Positions 25,929-34,198 of a stretch of 64,000 nt of DNA are shown here, in pieces. Both the position numbers and the translations under genes were made by a program. Numbering within the stretch: position 1 is the first letter of the stretch; each line of letters starts with the position of its first letter. The notes under the pieces are model-generated. The model made no database searches. It was not told the origin of the DNA and saw nothing but the letters and a program-made list of their open reading frames with translations. Source of the stretch: Albifimbria verrucaria (lineage: Eukaryota > Ascomycota > Sordariomycetes > Hypocreales > Stachybotryaceae); assembly GCA_020081605.1 (NCBI GenBank), contig JAHREC010000011.1:4278001-4342000 (forward strand), given 5' to 3'.

Positions 25929-27083
25929 ATGTACCAAGGTCAAGGAATCACGAGGCTATGGGCTTTTGCTGTCCTACTTTGGTGTGCTTTAGCATGTCAA
26001 AGTATGGAAGATTGCAGTCTCAATGGAGTCTGTGCCTGCAACAACACCTGCGTTTGTGACCCAGGCTGGAGAGGTGCTGACTGCAGTGCATTGGACCTGC
26101 AACCAGTTGAGAGGTGGACAGGCTACAATCACACCAACATCACACTCCCAGACTTCTACAAGGAGGGTGCTGGCAACTCGTCTTGGGGTGGTCATATTAT
26201 ACACGACCGTGAGGACCCTGGTCTCTTTCACCTCGTCATTTCTCAAATGAGCCATGGCTGTGGGCTCGGAGGCTGGAGGCCATTTAGCGAAGTAATCCGA
26301 GCCGAATCTAGGACCGGACCCCGAGGCCCATACACCTGGGCCCAGAAGCTGTTCCCTACTTTCCGTCACAATCCAACAACGATCTGGAACCCGGCCGAGA
26401 ACAAGTATTTGATGCATTTCATTGGCATGGATTGGGAAACGCCCAATGTTTGTCGCTCAACGAAGCGAAATAATACCATCTCGGTGTCTAGCTCTCCCGA
26501 CTTGAGGACTTGGAGCGAGCCTATCCCGCTACTAATCAATGTCACCAACCCAGCAGCTTGGCCACTTTGGACACCAGAAAACCCTACGAAAGAAATGCTC
26601 TTAGGCATTGAGAAGAACAACATCTTCTACGCTAAGAACTTTACTGGTCCCTACGAGATTGTCTCAGAGCCTGGTTTCATGGATATTGATCCCTCTTTGA
26701 GAAGTGAGGATCCGTTCCTTTGGAGAGACAAGCGAGGACACTGGCACTTCCTCGTACACCACATGATCGACATCGCACTGGGTCTAAAAGGTCCCCGAGT
26801 CGGCGCCCATTTATTTGCTAGAGACTACAAAGGACCTTGGCACTACAACAACATCACATTAGCCTACAACACGACGGTCGAGTTCACGGATGGCACGTCG
26901 ACGACGTACTATCGCAGAGAGAGGCCAAAGCTGTATTTTAGTGAGGACGGCGAGATGACGCCGCTGTACTTGATCAACGGTGTGCAAGAGTTTGACAGCC
27001 CTGCTAGCTATACTCTCATCCAGCCGATTGGAAATGCATGGAGGAAGTATGAGGAAGGACTGGAAGCACGTGTCTCATCTTGA
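25929..27083 (+). CDS. Secreted EGF-like plus GH43-like beta-propeller protein
   Basis: Probably an extracellular or lumenal glycan-related protein. The start at 25929 gives a signal peptide with core LWAFAVLLWCALA. Mature residues begin with an EGF-like module (CSLNGVCACNNTCVCDPGW, about residues 28-50). The rest resembles the five-bladed propeller of GH43/62-type enzymes: EDPFLWRDKRGHWHFLVHH, a WNPAENKYLMHF strand and DREDPGLFH near the start of the propeller, any of whose acidic residues could be catalytic or remnants. Many NxT/NxS sites (for example NHTNIT, NNIT, NTT) suggest glycosylation. The 384-residue frame has no intron and no break. Enzymatic activity is not proven; it may be a binding protein. 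Confidence 0.75.
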   Translation: MYQGQGITRLWAFAVLLWCALACQSMEDCSLNGVCACNNTCVCDPGWRGADCSALDLQPVERWTGYNHTNITLPDFYKEGAGNSSWGGHIIHDREDPGLFHLVISQMSHGCGLGGWRPFSEVIRAESRTGPRGPYTWAQKLFPTFRHNPTTIWNPAENKYLMHFIGMDWETPNVCRSTKRNNTISVSSSPDLRTWSEPIPLLINVTNPAAWPLWTPENPTKEMLLGIEKNNIFYAKNFTGPYEIVSEPGFMDIDPSLRSEDPFLWRDKRGHWHFLVHHMIDIALGLKGPRVGAHLFARDYKGPWHYNNITLAYNTTVEFTDGTSTTYYRRERPKLYFSEDGEMTPLYLINGVQEFDSPASYTLIQPIGNAWRKYEEGLEARVSS

Positions 27084-30000
27084 CGAGTGGGATAATGATG
27101 ACTCGGTTAACTAGAAAGATTTTAGATAGATTCCAAGAAATGTGCATTTGAAGGATCCTTCATCATTTCAGTGATGTACTGGCACAAGTACTTCCTACTT
27201 TTGCTGCCTTGGTTTGTTTCCTACCATCATCTACCCGCAATTGTTTGGCTTCCTTTAAGTACAATATTATTATCCGTTCGCAACAATTATTTGTCTTAGC
27301 AAAACTAGGAGAAGTAAATAATTTATACGAGCCCATACTCTTAGAAATTCTGTTATTTTCTTGTTTTTATTCTGTTGTCCCTCTTCTTCTGCTTGGTCAT
27401 CACTCGGTATCAACTTTGTACTTTAACATACTTTTCACGATGTTGCATACCAGATACACATAAAAAACGGCGGGTCGTGGGAATAGCAAAACCAGCAGAC
27501 TCGACTGGGGCTTCATATTACTATTCAGAGTGAAGCTGTTATGCAAGAAGGCTTAATGAAGTTTACTGCATTTTTATTGCGATACTGGGGAATTTGTTGA
27601 GAATTTCCTGAGGGCTGAGAGGTGCAGGGTAAGCAAAACTATATTGGGGACTTCGCCATGATTCCAGACTTCTCCTGAAGGTTAGTAGACATGCTCCAAA
27701 ACGGCTGTTCACGTGTCAAAGTGCGAGGGACACCGGCCATTCTACTCCATTGCCCCCAAGTAGGCCTAGAATTGCCCCCATGATCTCTCTCATGCTCGGC
27801 AACATTTATTTTATTCTTGTTCCCACGCATGGACGCGCCGTTGCTTTTACTCTCAACATATCCATACTGGGACTTACATGCTCACCACTGATTTATCAAC
27901 TATTTGAAATGCTATTCTATCATACTTGAGTCGTTTGATTTCTCTTGTCTTACTTGAAAGATACGTTGACCACTGACTGGACAACACAGACTCTGTGGAT
28001 CTAGCAACGAACAACAAGAACCACGGCATCGTTTACCGTCGACTTTGATCAAGGGCCAACAATTCTCTTCGGGCCAAGACAGCTACATCTCACGGTTCGG
28101 TTCACATAACATGTTTGAGCTGCGGATCATCGAGCAAAGAGGCAAGCCATGATTTGACACGATATTCTCAGGGGCAAGCTTACATCTCAAAAGACAGCCG
28201 CCATTGCAAAGAACACACTGACATGTACTTGCCCATTGCAAGTTAATGGTGACAGACCCCTAAACCCACAGATGAACACTGCTCACGAAGATCTCAGTTC
28301 TCCTCCGTCTACTCCCCACACAGAGGTGATGTTCTGCGCGACTACGACATCCCCAGTGCCCAATACGAACCCAACGAGTGATTCTGACAATATCTCACTG
28401 AGTACTGTCGCTACGGGCCAACAAATACACAGCATGATGCGCTCGTGCGCTTATCAACAAGAGCGTAGTCATTTGGTTTGCTCAGGAGTTACATGTCATG
28501 CCCCCAAGTGCTTCCTTCTAGATAATCTCCATGCATTAAGCTATTTCTCCCTACCTACTCAAGATGGTCTGAGAGAAGTAAAGTGCCCATGGTTCTCAGC
28601 GTAGCAGCATCTGAACAAGGCCGTGTCCTGTTTGTACACTTGATTTTACCATTTTTCCATCTCTCTGCATCGCCAGCTCTGCGTAGTAAGGATGAACTGC
28701 ACCCATTGCGAGCAGCACTCCTCCTTTGTATTATTCCTCATCGTTCGATGAATCGAGCGGTCGTGGAGGTAGCAGCTCGTTCGTGGTCGGTCGAAGGGTT
28801 AGACTGAATGATCGACAGTTAGCGTTAAGCCAAGATTCAGGGTTCATACTACCACTTTAAGACCCATCCTGGTGCACTAGAAGCCTTGAAGAATCCCAAA
28901 GCGGAGTCTTCATCTGCATGACATTGCAGACAAGCGTTTCGTTGTAGTCTTGGATGATTTGGTTGCCCCTGACGTTTTGAGACTGCAGGTAAAAAGCGTT
29001 TAATGATTAGCAAACAAACCGTAGTCTGACGTGTGAAAGGAGTTGTCTTGGGGATGAGACAACCCGTGAGCCGTTTTCTTGTGCTGTGTCTGCTGCGTAT
29101 GGTAGAAAAATTGGTGTTTACAAAGTCAAGTTGGACGGGCGGAAAATTTGCAACCAACAGTGCTCTGGTGCCACGAAACGGGGCCTTGCAGATTCCAGTA
29201 GAAGGCTCGCAGCATCGACGCCTTTTTGACGTTCTTGATTCCAAGGCCCAAGGAGTCTCACAGAAAGATATGATGCTTGTTAAATTCTTCAATTTTGACT
29301 ACTCTGTTCCGTGTTTCCTCTAGATCCGATTAAGCCCCTGTCCTTGACCTTTGCCTGCGCTGGCCTACCTATCAACCCCTGAATCTTCTTTTGAAAAGCA
29401 AACGCTCCATGGTCGTTTACCAAGTAAGTGATCCAGTATGGTAGATGAAGTTGCTTATTCTGACTTAAAAGTCACTGTCTTCGCGTTCTAGTGAGCCCAT
29501 CGAAGCCCAAACCACGATCGTTTGTCCGCCTCCAGCCCTCGCCCAACGAGCGATACGACCGAGCTTATAATTCCACATCCCATGAGGAGAGCATATAGTA
29601 GCACGCAAGGAGGAGAGAAGTCATCGTGGAGGAGCAGTTAGAGTGTGTTTCTCGCTCCTCTGTGCGTTGAATCGCGTGATGTTCCATCAACAGGCCAGGG
29701 CACTCTTCTCCAAACAAACCGATCTTGGTCTCTGTTCTTCACAAGCTCTACATAGATCTGTTCCGTAGTCTCTAGTGTTTTCATGGTAGTTTGTGCCTTT
29801 GGTGATGCTGCTTCGGGGCAGGCGAGGAGATCACGATTTGAAACCACCCAACCAAGGCTACACCACAGTCACGACTACATAGCTTTCGCCGAAGATACTG
29901 TTCTTTATTACGAGCCTGTTCACTATGGAAATCTTTTTGCGTAGCCTGTGACGTGGCTTGTGAGCATCCTCGTAGCGAGAGAAGAGAAAGTGAGGCTCTT

Positions 30001-30429
30001 GGGAGCAAAGGATCGCTGGTTCTGTCTACCACTGCACAATGAGAAGATTCACATCATGAGAAACCCCTTTTCCGAATACACTCTCTACTAATAGTTTCAA
30101 GACTCTGCTACAACCACTCAAGCCTCTACAGCTTGCTTCAACCATCAAGACTCTCACCACTGCCTGCCCCTACTCTCTCCCCTCTACTCTGTCCTCCCAC
30201 TCACCATCCTGCCAGTCCCCTCGCCTCTTGCACCCCCTCCTCAGTCTTCCCACACCCCCATGGCCTGATTCTCCTCTCACATCGGGGACTAGCCCTGCCA
30301 AAGGCTCCACACCACCCTTACGCGGCAGTTAGTGCCTGTCAAGATCGAGGAGCCGATCCGCCTCGTAGATCGAGGTAACGTTCCTGACGCTAACAATAGA
30401 CTGCCCTACGTGCATATCTCTTCACCACC
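27084..30429. other. Long intergenic stretch with no firm gene
   Basis: The first part (27190-27600) is AT-rich. A Ser/Thr/Pro-rich frame at 28272-28604 is listed separately at low confidence. From 30120 to 30260 the plus strand is strongly pyrimidine-rich. No transposon termini were recognised. Confidence 0.45.
28272..28604 (+). CDS. Possible Ser/Thr/Pro-rich open frame
   Basis: The frame of 110 codons begins MNTAHEDLSSPPSTP and continues with low-complexity Ser/Thr/Pro/Asn composition, then a Cys-containing segment. No domain, splice site or promoter element supports it. It may be a remnant or chance frame. Confidence 0.2.
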   Translation: MNTAHEDLSSPPSTPHTEVMFCATTTSPVPNTNPTSDSDNISLSTVATGQQIHSMMRSCAYQQERSHLVCSGVTCHAPKCFLLDNLHALSYFSLPTQDGLREVKCPWFSA

Positions 30430-30810
30430 ATGCACTCTGCTGAGACCCTTGTATTGTCTCATACGTTTAGATCAAGATCAATAGAAGTTATACAGAACGA
30501 GTGAGAGCACACAGGATCACTGCCCAGTCATTAACTCCATTGTAGGCACTCTGAAGCGGCAGTCCAATGTCATTGAGAGGCCAAGCACAGAGCAGACTCT
30601 CCCAGCCTCCGATCACCGGATCGACAGAAAGAAATGAGGCTATGCAAACCTGCTCATGACCTGATTAATCTCCCTCGTGAGGAGCTGCTCGAATTCTCAT
30701 TGGCCTACACAGGAGAATATCTGATTCACATCTATTGTGAGGCCGACGAGAAGCTTCTATCCCTGCTCGAGCTCGCTTCTCATAGCCATATGCGCATTGA
30801 GGTGCAGCAT
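30430..30810 (+). CDS. Candidate small protein upstream of the RNA locus, frame broken
   Basis: From the ATG at 30430 (MHSAETLVLSHTF) a coherent, charged and helical sequence can be followed to the TAG at 30810 (final part LPREELLEFSLAYTGEYLIH). This requires one added A near 30498 and one added A near 30634. An upstream frame from about 30313 (KIEEPIRLVDRG, NNRLPYVHISSPP) could join it with one more base at 30428. Such stitching is easier to achieve by chance than in the genes with known motifs, and I recognise no family, so this remains a weak candidate. Confidence 0.25.
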
Positions 30811-30924
30811 TAGTATCATTTTGGTCTCCACAGTCCTTCTTTTGAATCCATTTGAGGCTCATTGTGATCTGACTGCCGGCAGATCACTTAGATCACTCGT
30901 CTCTCCTCGCACGCCCCTCACGGC

Positions 30925-30933
30925 TATTTAAAT
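30925..30933 (+). promoter_or_regulatory. TATA-like box of the snoRNA host locus
   Basis: TATTTAAAT is followed by a CT-rich stretch with CTTCC/CTTCTT repeats, a common arrangement at transcription starts of strongly expressed fungal genes. The first predicted donor is at 30991. Confidence 0.5.
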
Positions 30934-30990
30934 CCTTCCTCTCACCAGCTCTCCTCGATCTTCCTTCTTCCTTCTTCATCATCCTTCAAG

Positions 30991-31730
30991 GTTTGTGGTT
31001 TGTTCCAACACCGACTACACATTCCTCTTAGGCCTTCCATTCTTTCTTGGTAAGTCTCCTCCTCCTCCTTCGACACTGACTTCTTTTAGGTCTTCTCCCA
31101 TTCTTCCTTGGTAAGTCTCCACCCCTTTGACACTGACTTCTCTCATCTAGATTCTCTCCCTTCTTGTCTTTCTTGGTAAGTCTCTTCCACCTCCTTCAAC
31201 ACTAACTTCTCTTAGGTCTTCTTCTTTTCTTCATTCTTGGTCAGTATTACCCATCTCCTTTGACACTGACTTTATTCTTCTAGATTTTCTCCTTTTCCTT
31301 TTTGTACTGGTAAGTCGACTCCTCCTCCTCTCACACTGACTTCACTCTTCTATATTCTCTTCCTTCTTACCTAGGTAAGCCTCCTCCTTTCATGTTAACT
31401 TCTTCCAGGTTTTTCTTCCTCTTTCATTCTTTCCAGTAAGTCTCCTCCTCCTCCTCCCCACGCTGACTTCTTCCAGATTTTCCTCCCTCCTTTATTCATA
31501 GTGAGTCTCCTCCTCCTCTCATGCTAACTTCGTCCAGGTTTTTCTCCCTCCTTCATTCAAGGTAAGTCTTCTCCTCCTCCTCTCATGCTGACTTTTTCTA
31601 GATTCCCCTCCCTCCTTCATTCTGGTAAGTCTCCTCCTTCTCCTCTCACACTAACTTGTCTTAGGCTTTCTTCCCTTCTTCACCGTCCTTTGACAAGCAT
31701 CCTCCTATCACCTCTCCTCCTCATCTCAGG
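30991..31730 (+). repeat. Tandem array of 34-44 nt introns and 18-27 nt micro-exons
   Basis: Donors lie at 30991, 31050, 31111, 31176, 31240, 31310, 31375, 31436, 31501, 31562 and 31625, spaced 59-70 bp. Matching acceptors end at 31031, 31089, 31150, 31215, 31283, 31408, 31476, 31537, 31601 and 31664. Each unit has GTAAGT (variants GTCAGT, GTGAGT, GTAAGC, GTTTGT), a CTCCTCCTCC-like spacer, a CTGAC, CTAAC or TTAAC branch motif and TAG or CAG. The splice signals are retained although the rest of each unit drifts. The unit with donor at 31310 has TAT in place of TAG at 31351-31353. Exons are nearly pure pyrimidine (for example CTTCATTCTTG). Confidence 0.8.
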
Positions 31731-31764
31731 TAAGTCCTTCATTTCTGCTCTTCTCCTCCTATCG

Positions 31765-31830
31765 CCCCAGTGATGACTTTGATTTGGGTTCTTCAGACTT
31801 CTCTGATGAAAAGAAATCATATCTGAGGGG
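31765..31830 (+). ncRNA. Box C/D snoRNA-like element a (intronic)
   Basis: Box C is GTGATGA (31770-31776), C' is CTGATGA (31803-31809) and box D is CTGA (31823-31826). A terminal stem CCCC/GGGG brackets the boxes. D' is a weak CAGA at 31794. It sits in the intron 31730-31900, about 70 nt before the acceptor, a usual distance for intronic C/D snoRNAs. It shares GATTTGGGTTCTTCAG with element c, the probable guide region next to D'. The target was not determined. Confidence 0.7.
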
Positions 31831-31969
31831 AAAAATCTTCACTCTTCTTTTCTCTCTTTCACATGTTGGCTTGGATTTTGACTGACTTTTCCATTTACAG
31901 TTCGCACTTCGTCTCGACAAGAACTCTGCTAAGTCCCTTTTCTCCTTTTCTTGCTTGTTGCTAACCTCC

Positions 31970-31999
31970 GATCCCCAATGATGAGTCTTCTGAGGGATC
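31970..31999 (+). ncRNA. Collapsed C/D-like element b
   Basis: A terminal stem GATCCC/GGGATC flanks box C ATGATGA (31978-31984) and box D CTGA (31990-31993), with only five bases between the boxes. It lies in an intron ending at 32061. The spacing is too short for a normal guide RNA, so it may be an internally deleted copy of element a or c, or a new kind of element. Confidence 0.4.
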
Positions 32000-32119
32000 T
32001 CCCTTCTTCCTGTTTTTGTTCTTTCTCGTGGTCCTTGGCTAACTTCTACCCATGTCTCTAGTCTGCTCGGTCGAAACTCATTGGTAAGTTACCCATTTCC
32101 TCACTTTCATTCCTGCCCA

Positions 32120-32184
32120 CCCCCAATGATGAGTTAGATTTGGGTTCTTCAGGCTTCTGACGAACCCGAATCACTTCTGAGGGG
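32120..32184 (+). ncRNA. Box C/D snoRNA-like element c (intronic)
   Basis: Box C ATGATGA (32126-32132), C' TGACGA (32158-32163) and box D CTGA (32177-32180) are bracketed by CCCC/GGGG. It is a diverged paralogue of element a, keeping the guide-like GATTTGGGTTCTTCAG but differing upstream of box D (CCCGAATCACTT here). It lies in the intron 32084-32248, about 65 nt before the acceptor. Confidence 0.7.
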
Positions 32185-32331
32185 TCCTCTTCTTTCCATC
32201 TCATCTGAATGTCACCACCAAGAACGCTGACTACTTTTCTGACTACAGGTCGTCCTCCATGGCCTTTACATTTTTCACCCCTGTGAGTACTCCTGTTCCC
32301 TTTTCATTTCAGCTTACTGACCAAGTCTTCC

Positions 32332-32349
32332 CGGGCTTCTTCAAGCCCG
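32332..32349 (+). other. Perfect 7-bp hairpin in the host transcript
   Basis: CGGGCTT and AAGCCCG pair around a CTTC loop. It lies between the donor at 32283 and a possible acceptor at 32352. It might shape splicing or stop a polymerase, but no T-run follows. Confidence 0.5.
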
Positions 32350-32985
32350 TTAGTGAAACTTCTCTCTACTGGTCTGGTAAGTCTTTCGTCCGTCTCCTTA
32401 CTGACAAGTTATAAGGCACTTCTTCTTTACTACCAAGCTAAGCTGACTACTTTCGCTCTCTCCTCTTTCTTCAGAATGGATGCTGACATTTCTCGCAGAT
32501 AAGAATCGAGACTCCTTGACGATCGATCGACAATGCTGTGAACAAACGAGGAGACACAAGACTCCTGCTCGAACGAACAAAAGAACAACCGAAAGCCGTT
32601 ACGCTTCGTAACAGGCCAAGGTATACCCGCGACACCATGGCTTGTAAGTTCTCGCTATCCTTCCTCTGCTCCTCCTACTGACTGTCTGTAGGACTACTAG
32701 TCGAGGTAAACTGTCCCCCTCGTCTCGCTTGCTGACCAGGCCACAGATGAGCCAACTTGAGTAGAATGGTCTTCAGAGAACCGGTAAGTTCGCTCTTCAT
32801 CTTGGTGACTCTGCGCTAACATTTTGGTCCAGATGACTACCCGACTTCATTCCCATCTTTCGGGCGACCGATCCTTTCGAACCTGGTGGACACGTCCACC
32901 GGATACAAACACAAATCCTCGATGAGTAAGACTCGCCCCTCTATTCGATCTTCCTTTACATACCGCTCTGTTTTCTTTTGCTCTC

Positions 32986-33077
32986 TCGCAAATGATGAAA
33001 TGTCTGATGGTTTGAGGTGTTTGCACTAAGCCTAGGCAGTGTGCTTCGCCGATGATATAACCACATCTCTGATGCGA
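32986..33077 (+). ncRNA. Box C/D snoRNA-like element d
   Basis: A terminal stem TCGCA/TGCGA encloses box C ATGATGA (32992-32998) and box D CTGA (33069-33072). An internal CTGA at 33004 and GATGATA at 33051 could be D' and C'. The sequence before box D (TATAACCACATCT) is a guide candidate. It shares its terminal-stem end (CTGATGCG) with elements e1-e3. Confidence 0.6.
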
Positions 33078-33400
33078 ACTACTCCCTCCCTTTTCTTTGT
33101 TTTGCTTCGTACTTCCCTCTTCCCCGATTCAGTCATTGGAGCGTCAGAATTTAGCCGAGTGGCAGGTTGTTTGCGCTTCAGTAGCTCTTGAATTTTGAGA
33201 GCCTCTGTCTTCTCTTCGGTGTCCGAGTGAGGTCGTTGAAACATGGTGTATCGCCTAGTGGCTATACACCTTGTCCTGCGACTCTCCTCTCTCGCTCAGG
33301 TAGGTGTTTTACTATTTTCTTTCCTTCATTCGCCCGATTGAAGTAGTTGGAGTGTTTGCATCTTGCCAAGTGGTAGGGTGCTTGCGTTTCAACGACTCTC
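33009..33400 (+). repeat. Three diverged copies of a 40-65 bp element
   Basis: Related segments occur at 33009-33048 (inside element d), 33126-33188 and 33335-33400. The shared core reads like GGAGTGT, then GCC.AGTGG.AGG.TG and TTGCG.TTCA. The copies are more diverged than the e1-e3 snoRNA copies. No C or D boxes are evident in the second and third copies. Confidence 0.5.
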
Positions 33401-33430
33401 TGTCAGGAAGGCATCTAGATATGTCCTCCT

Positions 33431-33538
33431 CCGCCGCAAATGATGACACCCCACGACACAGCAAGCCAACTCCATGGCTGCACAAGTCGAGTCCTCTAGC
33501 AGTGCTAGATTGTGTACTGATGCGGCGGTTCTCTTTAT
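33431..33538 (+). ncRNA. Box C/D snoRNA-like copy e1
   Basis: A perfect 8-bp terminal stem CCGCCGCA/TGCGGCGG encloses box C ATGATGA (33440-33446) and box D CTGA (33527-33530). Two internal hairpins are possible: AGCCA/TGGCT and CTAGC/GCTAG. The sequence just before box D (GCTAGATTGTGTA) is conserved in all three copies and is the best guide candidate. Confidence 0.75.
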
Positions 33539-33600
33539 TTTCCCGATTTATTTGTGCTTCAATTCTACCCACTTGTCTTTGAAGCGGTAGATTTCTTCGT

Positions 33601-33694
33601 GCGCAAATGATGAGACCCTAATGACACAGCAAGCCACCCCCATGGCTGCGCAAGTCGAATCCTCTGGCAAATGCTAGAGTGTGTACTGATGCGG
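33601..33694 (+). ncRNA. Box C/D snoRNA-like copy e2
   Basis: Second copy, with box C at 33607-33613 and box D at 33686-33689. The internal AGCCA/TGGCT hairpin is kept although its loop differs, and CTGGC/GCTAG is kept with a G-U pair. The terminal stem is weaker (CGCA/TGCG). Confidence 0.72.
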
Positions 33695-33752
33695 TTATTC
33701 TCCTCTTGTTTATTGCGTTATGGTTGGCTTTGTTCCATATTGCTTCACACAC

Positions 33753-33843
33753 TGCAAATGATGAGATCCTACGACACAGCGAGCCAACTCCATGGCTGCA
33801 CAAGTCTGATCCTCTAGCAGTGCTAGAGTGTGCACTGATGCGG
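33753..33843 (+). ncRNA. Box C/D snoRNA-like copy e3
   Basis: Third copy, with box C at 33759-33765, box D at 33835-33838 and terminal stem CTGCA/TGCGG. Both internal hairpins are present. It ends 356 bp before the stop codon of the convergent choice-of-anchor B gene. Confidence 0.72.
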
Positions 33844-34198
33844 CCAAATTATTCCGAGCAAATTATTGTGTCGATGGTACTAGAGAATGAGGTAGATAGT
33901 TACGTAGCTGGTGATTGACATGAAGTTCTTTAATACTTGTGCACATCATGTATTTGTCGTGAAGTGACTTAGAGACGTCTACTCTGGTGTGTGTAAGCCG
34001 TTACAGTACTCATTACACAATCATGTTATGGATTGGCCAAGCATATCACATCTGGCACTTTGCTCAAGTTTGTCAGATATTTGCATGTCATCATTATTTT
34101 ACTTTTGTCTATGTTTTGGGATATTGACTACTTCCTCCTCCATGTTCATGAGCAAGAGTTATGTCCCTGTCCTTCTCATATACCTCACATCTACTAAC

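Larger units (their letters stand above)
30955..33299 (+). ncRNA. Multi-intron non-coding host transcript for C/D snoRNAs
   Basis: This is inferred from splice signals and embedded snoRNA-like elements; no long frame crosses it. After the mini-intron ladder (30991-31664), longer introns follow. One at 31730-31900 holds element a and one at 32084-32248 holds element c. Others are seen at 32377-32474, 32644-32691 and 32784-32832, each with GTAAGT-type donor, TGAC/TAAC branch site and YAG acceptor. The intron holding element b ends at 32061, but its donor is unclear (CTGCTAAGT near 31929). The exons are short (14-65 nt), unrelated in reading frame and poor in coding signal. Vertebrate UHG/GAS5 genes and intronic snoRNA clusters in Neurospora are the nearest known analogy. 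The 5' end, 3' end and whether the downstream snoRNA copies belong to the same transcript are not fixed. Confidence 0.65.

Noticed and set aside
20585..27083. Secondary-metabolite gene cluster around the P450
   Set aside because: No synthase, transferase, transporter or cluster regulator is seen in the neighbourhood.
30991..31730. CRISPR array or plain minisatellite
   Set aside because: Spacing is irregular, there are no identical repeats with unique spacers, and the organism is a eukaryote. A minisatellite does not explain conserved donor, branch and acceptor signals with drifting spacers.
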